Assembly (NCBI RefSeq): GCF_014805625.2
Contig: NW_023998432.1
Coordinates: forward strand, 5,092,414-5,156,413
Reading direction: 5' to 3'
DNA: 64,000 nucleotides
DNA from: Glossina fuscipes
Lineage: Eukaryota > Arthropoda > Insecta > Diptera > Glossinidae
In this document: piece after piece, positions 38,305 through 46,880 of the stretch
How positions within the stretch are numbered: position 1 is the first letter of the stretch
How the letters are laid out: each line of letters begins with the position of its first letter
Made by a program: the position numbers and the translations under genes
Notes under the pieces: generated by a model
Databases searched by the model: none
Seen by the model: the letters and a program-made list of their open reading frames with translations, nothing else
Told to the model about the DNA's origin: nothing

Positions 38305-38459
38305 CTACCCCCAAAAAAAAGGCTCGAGCTAGCAAAGAACGCATACCGCAACCCAAGAATACGGTCGCAATGTTGAATGAATTGCGGCACGGTCTTGTTT
38401 ATAAATTGGAATCGCAAACGGGTCCGGTGCATGCACCACTTTTTACAATATCTGTTGAG
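38305..38459 (+). CDS. Adar: Adar coding exon (first half of dsRNA-binding domain 1)
   Basis: A 155-bp internal exon. The acceptor is 'ttcatag' (AG 38303-38304) and the donor is 'gttgag|gtaagt' (GT 38460-38461). The first two bases complete the split codon from the 36101-36185 exon. The remaining 51 codons are open and end in phase 0. The protein runs [17 protein letters not shown], then helix 1 of a dsRNA-binding domain ([13 protein letters not shown]), then [20 protein letters not shown], which includes the GPVH loop typical of dsRBD RNA contacts. It is nearly identical to Drosophila Adar over [21 protein letters not shown] and on to the end. The intron cuts the domain just before the expected VDGQKYLGQG strand, which I did not find downstream. 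Codon use is balanced and far less AT-rich than the flanks, which supports a live exon. Confidence 0.93.
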
Positions 38460-38949
38460 GTAAGTTTATGCTGCGCGTTATCATAACTTTTAAATTCCGC
38501 ATGAGGGTGTGTGTGCAAAATTTTTATATGCATTCGTATGCATATATCTATGAACATGTCGGTGTAATGAATATAATTTTTATTGTTGCTGTCATTGCTG
38601 TTAATATTTTTAAAAAATTTTTAAAGTATACGAGTATAACAACGGCAGAAAACAGCGAATTGTAAAGAGAAACAATAAAAATCATATTTGCATAACTACC
38701 TCTCGAATTCAAGATTTATTCACATTCTTAAAATATATTTATATAGAATGTAAAAACATGACCGAAGTAAAAATTGCCCAGTAATCCACATTTTTAAAGG
38801 GTCGCGTCTTCGTTATATATGTCTTTGCTAAGTAATAGGTTATCGCAAAGTAAAAAGCAAGCAGCAAATAGGTATTAAAATTACAAAATATTATGGAGCA
38901 AGCTCACATAAAACAAACTAAGCCTTGAATTACGATCATAAAACCGAAA

Positions 38950-39204
38950 GTGAAATTAGGCTTCTCTGATAGGTATAAGCGTCGTTTGAAACATATTAAA
39001 GAACTGAATTTGCACAACTTCGTCCAAATATTTTACAATTATTTTGGTGTCTTACGTATATGGTGAAGGCAAATTTAGGCCGATTTTAGCGGTGATAGGG
39101 TCTACGTATTATAATGAAATTAGGTTTTTCCGATAGGTTTACGCGTCGTTTAAAACATATCAAGGAAAGCAATTTGCACAACTTCGTTAAACTTTTTTAT
39201 AACA
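38950..39204 (+). repeat. Diverged tandem pair with a protein-like substitution pattern
   Basis: Segment 38950-39040 and segment 39114-39204 align without gaps over about 90 bases, 164 bases apart. In one frame the first reads VKLGFSDRYKRRLKHIKELN and the second MKLGFSDRFTRRLKHIKESN, both going on to LHNFV. Nine of the ten transitions between them fall on third codon positions and change no amino acid (for example ggc/ggt, ttc/ttt, ttg/tta, gtc/gtt). The two copies lie in different frames and no clear splice sites flank them. I do not recognise the peptide. It may be a decayed element's protein, a duplicated exon, or a repeat that only looks coding by chance. Confidence 0.6.
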
Positions 39205-40700
39205 TACTTTATATATCGTAAATTTTCGGAAATTTTATACAATGAATTCTTTTTAAATTTTTTATAACATGAAGAAAGATCTCTTTTCTTACTTATAATG
39301 GTACTTTTTTGCTTTAGTTTTTATTTTAGTTTTTATTTTAGTTTTCTAATTATTTCGTTATTCGTTCAATATTATTCAATTATCAAGGCGCGAACCAAGC
39401 GTAAAGGTAGCACATCTCTTAACAAGGGGCTACCTACAGTGGGCCAACTTCACGCCAGTAAAATATGCATATTTACAGATAAATTTGAATGTATTGAATT
39501 AAAGCCGACAAGCACACCTACATTCTATCCAATCACCACCCCCGCTCCATATCCAAACTATTAAGTCTGCTTTTACACTTAATCGTTTTCGAACTTTTAC
39601 TACTCATGTTAGTGCTACCATTACCATCACGATTACTTGCAATAGTTACTGCTGCAATTGTTGTGCTTGAAAATAACTCCTCTTATTCGTTTTCATTTCT
39701 CTTTTAATGTTCACCATGATAATATGTGTATATGTTTGCATGTATGCGTAAGTACTTACTACATATACCGTATGTACACTTTACCGAAGTTGGAAGATTT
39801 TTTGCAAATGGTTAGAGCATAGGCTAGCGCTGTGTACTCTTTTTTCTTTGTTGTGGATGATGATGGCTTTCGGTCTTGTTTTCTTTAGCTTTTAAAAAAT
39901 GATTATAAGTTAAAATCGTTGAGAATGTCATGTCAAGTGCTGTGTTTGTGTAGGTAAATGTGCCTCCGCATACGTGTGGATGCTTGTTTTTATTATTATT
40001 CACCTATATGCATGCGTATGAAGCTTTTACTTCTTATTATATAATTCAGATTTATACACTAAATATATTTAAGTATAAATGTGTGTGTTTGTTGCAACAC
40101 ACAGTTCTACAATTTGCTTTCTTCATGTATCTTCATTTTTATCACTCTCTGATTATGTGATGATTTGAAGATTAAAGCAAATAAAAATTTTTTAACGGCT
40201 TATTAATTGATTTCAGACTAAAACACATTTTTATAAGCATAATTGTGGTAAGCGAAATTTGTCGTTTACTTTGCGAAGTTTAAAAATAAACCTATTTAGC
40301 TTGTACGTGTTCTTTATCAAAACGTAATGTTTGAAAGAAATATAGTCCGTAGATTGCTCATCTTTTGCCTTTTTTTTGGCAAAAATTAAAACAGGAAACA
40401 CGCCCTTACATACATTTGATTTTAGTTCGATTTTATAGATTTCCCAAAATACTTTCACAATGGCGTTAGCACTACAATAATCCTTCTGAAAGAAGATATT
40501 TTTACCTTGGAGTCAATCATAAATACGCATAACTGTAAGAAATGTAGAGTTGAAACGCAAAGTTTTGAAGATTTTCGCGCACAGACCGTTAGACAGACAT
40601 AGGCAAATTGAGTTGGAATGATGTATGTATGTAAGATTCAAACGCGTATTACTGGATATTACTACTAATGTGCAAAAACCAATGCATCTTCTTGCGATAA

Positions 40701-40738
40701 GTATTATAAGGAAGCGTTTTTGCTTCCTTACGAAATAC
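40701..40738. other. Strong hairpin, 14 paired bases
   Basis: TAAGGAAGC (40707-40715) and GCTTCCTTA (40722-40730) pair perfectly around a 6-base loop. Outside a small internal loop, GTATT (40701-40705) pairs with AATAC (40734-40738). It sits at the left edge of the A/C-rich block and could be a structured RNA element or a terminator-like stem in a transposon. Confidence 0.6.
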
Positions 40739-40739
40739 A

Positions 40740-42150
40740 AGTCCGTCCGTTTAAAAGTCCACCCGCACTCCGCAGTCAGCAAGTCCGATCTGTCCACACA
40801 CATCGTTCTGTGAACAATACACGAGCAGCCCCGTCCAACTTCAAATGCAAAATCATAAAAACACCCACTAATTATACTTGTAAAGTTAAAATCATAAAAA
40901 CACACACTAACTATGCCCATACTTGTATAAAGAGAAAATGTATAGACACATATTGCACAGGCCTACGCTACTTAATCCATAGGAACACACACTCCAGCAC
41001 CAAACGAAGGGTAAAGAGAATGAAGAAAACTTGTATGAAATGGCTCGTAGGCATAGAACATGTAAAATCATACAACACAAACGAACTTAGGCACAAAACC
41101 ATAGGTAATATTTACACAACCGCCAAAGCGCAGAATAGGTATGAATATGAGCTGTCCGACACAACCCAAAGCCATAGAACTTGTGAGTCATATAACTCAA
41201 ACCCAAGTCAAACATAGGTATAAAACCATACGAAATAAGTACAACATATACAAGAAGTCTGTATGCCTTAAACGCGTAAATATTACGCATTACGGTATAA
41301 ATACCGTTAGGTTGTCTAAGCATATAGAAACCCTTGTGCTTCGCAATACACAAGCACACTCGCTCATGCAAACGCACATACCGAAGAATCACACATACCA
41401 TTCTATAGTACTGTTAGGTCATAGTAACATACAGAAATCTATATGCCTTAAAATTGTATAAGCGAACGATAGAAACGCTTACGTAATACGCATTACTGTA
41501 TAAATCCCGCTAAGTCATTTAAGCATGTAGAAACCCTTATGCTTCGCAATGCATAAGCACACTCGCTCATGCAAACGCACATACCAAAGAATCACACATA
41601 GGATTTTATAGTACTGTTAGGTCATAGTAACATACAGAAATCTGTATGCCTTAAAACTGTATAAGCGAACGATAGAAACGCTTACATATTACGCATTACT
41701 GCATAAACCCCGTTAGGGTATATAATCAGGTAGAAACCCTTATGCTCTACAATGAATATACGATCAGACAAAACAAATAAACGTTAGAGTCACACATAGC
41801 AATGCACACCAATACCCGTACGCGCAAAGAGCACAATCACACACACAATATTACACAAAATGTACAAAGACACGATCACACATGTAGAAACACACAAAAA
41901 AAAAGCACTCACATACCTAACGGTGATTGAATCACGCGTTTTGGTACCTGAGTGCCTAGCGAGTAGACATTTGAACAAACATAGTAATAAGCTAGTTGTA
42001 AGTTGGTTTTAAGTTGTGTACAAGTAGGATCATGCAAGTCGTAACTAAGGTTGCGACTACAGCCAACCTAAGCTAAGCATACACATAAGCATAGTACCTC
42101 AAAGCTCATGTAAACACATAGAACATGTTGGCAATAGGACAAGCGAGTGA
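40740..42150 (+). repeat. A/C-rich strand-asymmetric repeat block
   Basis: The plus strand is strikingly rich in A and C and poor in G for some 1.4 kb ('aaaacacacactaac', 'cacacacaatattacacaaaatg'), unlike the T-rich DNA on both sides. Short internal repeats include a pair near 40850 and 40888 ('aaaatcataaaaacac') and a weak pair near 41051 and 41172 ('catagaac-tgt'). The long frames here (plus 40720-41217 and 41141-41461, minus 41087-41401) arise because biased composition removes stop codons. They show no protein similarity. Confidence 0.7.
41255..41760. repeat. Tandem repeat with 203-bp unit
   Basis: The marker 'tagaaaccctt' occurs at 41325, 41528 and 41731, exactly 203 bases apart each time. 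Shared blocks include 'attacgcattac-gtataaat', 'gcaca-actcgctcatgcaaacgcacatacc', 'tactgttaggtcatagtaacatacagaaatct' and 'atgccttaaa'. The first unit lacks a stretch near 'aagcgaacgatagaaacgc', and the third is cut short. High identity between the first two full units indicates a young array. Confidence 0.88.
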
Positions 42151-42159
42151 GACTCAGGC

Positions 42160-42196
42160 TATAAAAGAAGAGCGCATCGCACAGACTCGTTCATTT
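42160..42196 (+). promoter_or_regulatory. TATA box and initiator, canonical spacing
   Basis: TATAAAAG at 42160-42167 and TCATTT at 42191-42196. The latter fits the insect initiator TCAKTY with its A at 42193. The T of the TATA box lies 33 bases before that A, close to the usual 30-31. No downstream promoter element of the RGWYV type is seen at the expected place. The predicted transcript runs rightward into the hairpin repeats. Such a promoter would suit an LTR retroelement or a noncoding gene. Confidence 0.6.
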
Positions 42197-42270
42197 TGGT
42201 GTCATAGCCGTCTAAGGAGGTAAGTGCCCACGGACAAATCAACAAGTTGACCTTTATTGAGAGTTTTTTT

Positions 42271-42577
42271 GACTTACGGATAGGGGATGTGCTGGTTCAG
42301 CTTAATCGCCATCCCTGAAGGACGTTTTAGGACAACTGACTTACGGATAGGGGATGTGCTGGTTTAGCTTAATCGCCATCCCTGAAGAACTGAGAGACGC
42401 TTTTTATTTTATTTTTTTTTTGGTTACAGACAATATGACAAACCTCCCTTTTTTTTTGACATTACGGATAGGGGATGTGCTGGTTCAGCTTAATCGCCAT
42501 CCCTGAAGGACGTTTTAGGACAACTGACTTACGGATAGGGGATGTGCTGGTTCAGCTTAATCGCCATCCCTGAAGGA
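42271..42577 (+). repeat. Four copies of a 52-bp repeat predicted to fold as a nested hairpin
   Basis: Copies start at 42271, 42338, 42458 and 42526, each with 'acggataggggatgtgctgg' and 'cgccatccctgaag'. They form two pairs (spacing 67 and 68) separated by a T-rich spacer. Within each, GGGGATG pairs with CATCCC to make an outer stem and GCTG pairs with CAGC across GTT to make an inner stem. The only change between cores (copy 2, GTTCAGC to GTTTAGC) keeps the inner stem as a G-U pair. The pattern suggests a folded RNA. Confidence 0.8.
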
Positions 42578-42916
42578 CTGGGGGGAACGTCTTTTCTTTT
42601 TACACTCGAAGGACCATCCAGAAACGAACTGGCGGCCTAAGCAGCAATGACACTAGCACCGTTTCCGTTCTCTGTAGCGCGTCGCGATAATCCAAAAGGA
42701 AAATTTTAATAGTACAAGAAGTTAACCCCTCATCACGTGCAAGCCACACCAGAAGTCGGGTCACCTCGCTGGTTCTTTGCCATAGCCCATTTCTACACAC
42801 ATTGCTGTACTTCTTTCCAGTAAAGAGGAAACAATAAATCTAGGAAACTTGTAACGGCCGCGAACAAACCTCGGGTAGGGTGTCTGTCGGTCTGTATCAA
42901 CCGCAAGCAGCGGAAT

Positions 42917-43201
42917 AACGGCATGCCGTTAGACAAAATCATGCGATTTTGTGCTACTGCTTATAAATCACGTGATCTTGCGGTATATGTTTGTTTTATT
43001 CTTTTCTGTTTTCCTTGCTTACAAGTACAGGCAAAAATCGTATGATTTTGCGGTATCTTTGCTTGCTTTTGCAAGTACAGGCAGAATCGTATGATTTTGC
43101 GGTACTCCCTTTTTTTCCTTTTGCTCTTCCAAGCATAGGCAAGAGATCGTATGATTTTGCGGTATCTTTGCTTGCTTGTGTGAGAGTAGCGGCAAGCCGC
43201 T
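42917..43201. repeat. Cluster of palindromes with a shared tail
   Basis: A perfect 14-bp palindrome AACGGCATGCCGTT lies at 42917-42930. Then five related sites follow: AAAATCATGCGATTTT (42935-42950), ATCACGTGAT (42967-42976), AAAATCGTATGATTTT (43034-43049), AATCGTATGATT (43085-43096) and ATCGTATGAT (43146-43155). The last four are followed by TTGCGGTA or a close variant (copy 2 has C-TTGCGG), and three are separated by 'tttgcttgc' and 'caagtacaggc' units. A further stem, AGCGG-CAAG-CCGCT, is at 43188-43201. It could be a tandem binding-site array for a dimeric protein or a transposase. Confidence 0.75.
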
Positions 43202-43479
43202 ATAGAGAGAGCAACAGGAAGAAGAAGAGGGAAATTGAGTAAGCACGAGAGGTCTGTCTGCGTTTTAATTTCAGGTTAGAGGGGAGAACTATTTGGAATC
43301 TGGTGAAGTTCGGACGTATTTTCGAGCTTTTCATAAAATGGATAAATAAAAATAATTTTTTTTGAAATTATCCTTCAAGTGTGATAAAAAGGACTAACAG
43401 TAACCAATGTGAAGTTTTTTTTGTAGTGAATGACATCAATGTGACTTTAGTTGGAATTAACTAAAATTAAACTACAAAA

Positions 43480-43692
43480 ATGAAATCTAAACCGTTTTTA
43501 TTAAAAGAAGTAACAAAAAAAAAAACAATGAAAAAAAAAGGTGGAACAATTAAAAGAAGCATAAGAAGAGGAAGGAGAAGCAAGTCAAGAATAATGGCTG
43601 CACCTTTCTTTCAATACGGAATTTTTAGTCAAACAAGAAGCAAAAAGTATTATCAAGTGGATAATGTAGAAAAAAAAAACCTTTCCAGATAA
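43480..43692 (+). CDS. Small basic ORF, unknown
   Basis: A 70-codon frame with a good start context (caaaATG). The N-terminal half is almost all Lys and Arg (KEVTKKKTMKKKGG, RSIRRGRRSKSR), followed by IMAAPFFQYGIFSQTRSKKY. It lies about 200 bases after the possible acceptor at 43272, on the same strand as the predicted promoter. It resembles no protein I know. A nucleic-acid-binding tail or the start of a retroelement gag is conceivable. Low-complexity A-rich DNA makes such basic frames easily by chance. Confidence 0.25.
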   Translation: MKSKPFLLKEVTKKKTMKKKGGTIKRSIRRGRRSKSRIMAAPFFQYGIFSQTRSKKYYQVDNVEKKNLSR

Positions 43693-44150
43693 AAAGGCTG
43701 CTAAAAGCAAAAGTCGTGCATAAATTTCCCAAACTTTATTATTGCCAAATTACTGCAAAAGGTTCTTCAACATTATTATTGTAAACTTGCTTGTTAAGAA
43801 AAAAAAAATAACAATAAAAATAAAAGACAAAAAACAGAAAAAGATTCCAGTTTGTTACTTGTCAACTGCGTGTACACCCGTGCACACACACAATACTGGA
43901 AGTTACAGTTTTTATCTAAGTGAAGGAGTTTAATAGAAGGAGGGGAGAAAAGGAAAAAGGCGAGAAACACATAAAGGTATGGCCACAACCCGGGGTCCAG
44001 CACTCAACGACTTAACCAGGTAAAGAGGCAGACACTACACCGGCGCCAACTGGATTATATTGTAAGTTATCTTAGTCTGTTTACTTCCTTTTTGTGTCCC
44101 CGATGAGTGGCTAAGCGTTACAGCTGCCACTGCTGTAGCTGAAAGGAAAA

Positions 44151-44161
44151 GGGGGGGGGGG
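44151..44161. repeat. Run of 11 G
   Basis: Unusual in this AT-rich window. It lies in a GC-richer stretch (43960-44240) within the mosaic block. Confidence 0.9.
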
Positions 44162-44205
44162 TGCATATGTGGGGCAGACGCCAGACGACTACAGACTGAC
44201 TTACG

Positions 44206-44508
44206 GTGGACAGACGGACGGTAGACAACCGACGGGACCTTTTCGTTTTTTATTCTTTGTCAGGAAAATATATATGCTCTACCGGCAACAAAGTAGCTAG
44301 AATCGTGACAAACTATACACCATTCCCCCCGGAGGTCCGGATTATTTTATTTCTAAATTTTCTTGCAACGAATCCTGGATTGACTGAGTCATACCCTAAG
44401 GAAACTCGTTACAGTATAAAATTCCAAAATTTTAAAATACCTGAAACAACAACTATAGTGGTCGGGTATCTGAATTCTGACATGTCATTTGCAAAGGATA
44501 TTCAATAA
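44206..44508 (+). CDS. Unrecognised 100-codon ORF
   Basis: Open frame with MDRRTVDNRRDLFVF at the start, then PFPPEVRIILFLNFLATNPG, LTESYPKETRYSIKFQNF and IPETTTIVVGYLNSDMSFAK. No family was recognised. Base use is more balanced than in the flanks, and it lies between the mosaic block and the LINE on the same strand. It may be a retroelement protein fragment or chance. Confidence 0.25.
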   Translation: MDRRTVDNRRDLFVFYSLSGKYICSTGNKVARIVTNYTPFPPEVRIILFLNFLATNPGLTESYPKETRYSIKFQNFKIPETTTIVVGYLNSDMSFAKDIQ

Positions 44509-45018
44509 CATTCTAAATGAAAGTAGCTTCCTATAATTTAACAACATGTTTTCTATAAACAGAAATGTAAACAATTTCCGTCAACATATTTATCACAATC
44601 GCTAGATTAATATCCAAGCCTCACACTAAGGCACACATACATTGGCTTTGAAGTCGTTATATATTGCTTTCCCTAAGTATGTGTTTGTGGGTCTAAGTAC
44701 GCATGGCGTATAAAGGTTCTTTAAAGGGTGTGCTTTATGGCAAATACTTCAATGCCTACAATAGCTGAGAAACCACTTAAAATTGCATTAAATTTTAAGC
44801 AGTCGTTCTTCCGGATATGTGTGCGATAGAAAAATGATGCTTCTTTGTATTACATATCTTTAAAAAAAACTTCATGGTTTGTTACTATTTCTAACAATTG
44901 ATTTCAATAAAGGCATTTATCATGCAGGAAATTTTTTTTATTTCAGCGTATATTAGAGAGTCGCAAAGCGATTTACTTGGTATCCACAACTTTCTTAAAG
45001 TGGTAACGTTATTCTCTA

Positions 45019-45798
45019 TTGAAAAATCGGTGGAGTGAACTAATCGCCTTTAATTTACTGTTGAAATGCCTTACTATATGTAAGAAGCTTTCATTCTCAA
45101 GAAGAAAGTCATTCATTACTCAGTATTTTATTGATGCGCATAAGTTGGAGGACGTCGATTCGATTACAGATTTAGGCGTTCTATTTGACCATAGGTTACG
45201 TTTTAACTTGCATATTGAGCTCTCGATTAGCAAAGCTAGGTCCGCGCTTGGTTTTATAAAAAGGTGGTCCAAAGAGCTTGATGATCCCTACATTACGAAA
45301 AGGCTGTACATGTGTTTGGTTAGACCCATACTCGAGTATGCCTCAGTTGTGTGGTCTCCTTCATATAGGTGCTACGTAGATTCAATTGAATCAGTTCAAA
45401 AGCGATTCTTGTTGTTTGCCCTTAGAAATTTGGGTTGGGATCCGATTGCCGCTCTTCCTCCGTATGAAAATAGGCTGCTTCTGCTGTCCCTACCGTCTCT
45501 GGAGAAACGTAGATTTGTTCTTGGCGTTTCCTTTCTAATTAAAGTAATATATGGTACTATTGACTCGCCTTCATTACTTGGTGAAATAAGCTTTAATGTC
45601 CCTAACCGCTTCTCTAGGCATTTTGTCTTGGTTAAGCTTAATCAGTGTAAATCTAATTATGAGCTGTTCAATCCGCTCAGAGTCGTTTGCAAGAACCTAA
45701 ATGACGTCTACCACTTATTCTCGTTATCGGACTCTTTAAAGTCCATTAAAGCAACATTGCTTAATACGCGCGAATTACCTATGTCGTATTTAAACTAG
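45019..45798 (+). pseudogene. C-terminal part of a LINE (jockey/LOA-like) reverse transcriptase
   Basis: An unbroken 259-codon frame with no host start: the first codon is a TTG inside the domain, not a real initiator. It holds the end of a non-LTR reverse transcriptase: CKKLSFSRRKS, DSITDLGVLFDHRLRFNLHI, KARSALGFIKRWSKEL, LYMCLVRPILEYASVVWSPS, IESVQKRFLLFALRNLGWD, LPPYENRLLLLSLPSLEKRR, and a tail ending MSYLN. The catalytic YADD region and everything upstream are missing, the normal result of incomplete reverse transcription. The absence of stops over 259 codons suggests a recent insertion. Sequence just upstream (44940-45018) may be a few more diverged codons, but no clean junction was seen. 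Confidence 0.88.
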
Positions 45799-46118
45799 CT
45801 TTTATCCTTAAAAAGTCGTTACGTTTCGAAAGTGAATTATTGTCAATTTATTATCAGTTGCCAGGCTTATGCATGTTTGCGATGGCTTAGGGGTTCATTT
45901 GCAATTTGGTCCTGTACCGGTTGTAAGTGTGCTCCTATGCTGGTTGTGTACATGCTTTTTTTTCTTTTTTTTCCGTCTTATTTGTTTTATTATGCTTATA
46001 CTCAGCTTTATTGTTAATTAATATTAGTTTTGCATTAAGAACCTATTGAACTCGACTGTTATTTGTTTAGTTGAGTTTCTAGTATAAGTGGAATAAAATA
46101 AATAAATAAATAAAATAG
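45799..46118 (+). mobile_element. 3' untranslated region and repeat tail of the LINE copy
   Basis: Follows the stop of the reverse transcriptase fragment. It is T-rich with moderate GC and ends in a short tandem tail of AATA/TAAA units (about 46094-46117, 'aataaaataaataaataaat'). Some LINE clades end in such short repeats rather than pure poly(A). The tail marks the 3' end of the insertion. The plus-strand frame at 45832-46017 lies inside this UTR and is not a gene. Confidence 0.75.
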
Positions 46119-46609
46119 ATGACAATCTAATTTTACATACGGCCTGATAACATACGTGTTCTTGTTTTTAATTTAAAATAAAAACTAGTAAGAGATTTAT
46201 ATTCGGATAGAGCCGCGTCTCGATAACCCACTCCCGTTGAAATCTTCGCCGCCCCACGATTTAGTTATTGTTATAATAAAGTGACTGATAAAAAGTTTTA
46301 CTTTCCACCTTTTAGTTCACTAAAAGAAATTGTTAAGAAAAAACTAACTGACTACGTCGTGACGTCCACCACAAATAACGCACTTAGCCTGTTGCATTCT
46401 ACTCTCCAAATCTTTTAATTTGATACCCATATCGCTGATATTATTAAGAAATAAATAATCCACCAGGTCTACCATATTTATTTTAGAATTAATGCATTGC
46501 TAGGCAAATAATATATCTTGATTTGAGGAATGTTTACTTTGGGATTAATAAACATAAAACTTAAGAAAGTGAATAATAATAAAAAAATAAAAAAGAAAAT
46601 TTAATCACT

Positions 46610-46880
46610 TGTAACTTTGTTTGGGCAGGGCCAGTTTTTCCCATTTTTGCACATAAATATTAGAGTAAAGTAAATGTGGAAAGCTTTACCCTTCTATCTT
46701 TTATAATTTGTGAGTAATGAGCAAAAACCCGCAAACTTTTTTTTCAAAAAATGGAGTTGCGTTTAGTTTATGCTTCAGTGCAGGCCTGTGCTTTGACCAC
46801 TCTGGCCCATCTGAAGATACCAATCTGCAGCAAAAGCTTTCAATGTTTTCACCAAATTTTAAATAAGCATACATAAATAT
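46610..46880 (+). repeat. Old dispersed repeat, partial copy
   Basis: Contains 'tataatttgtgagtaatgagcaaaaacc', a T run, 'ctttgaccactctggcccat' and 'tttcaatgttttcaccaaatttt', in the same order as the other family members. Both ends are missing. Confidence 0.6.

Larger units (their letters stand above)
42193..43272 (+). other. Possible short leader exon and intron
   Basis: From the predicted start (42193) only 27 bases precede a consensus donor, 'aaggag|gtaagt' (GT 42220-42221). A pyrimidine-rich tract ending 'tttaatttcag' (AG at about 43271-43272) could be its acceptor, just before the small ORF at 43480. If so, the hairpin repeats and palindromes lie inside the intron. An AATAAA at 42833 could end an unspliced transcript instead. 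Signals are seen, the joining is inference. Confidence 0.35.

Noticed and set aside
40720..41217. 165-codon plus-strand frame
   Set aside because: The A/C-rich composition makes stop codons rare. The peptide is low-complexity and resembles nothing.
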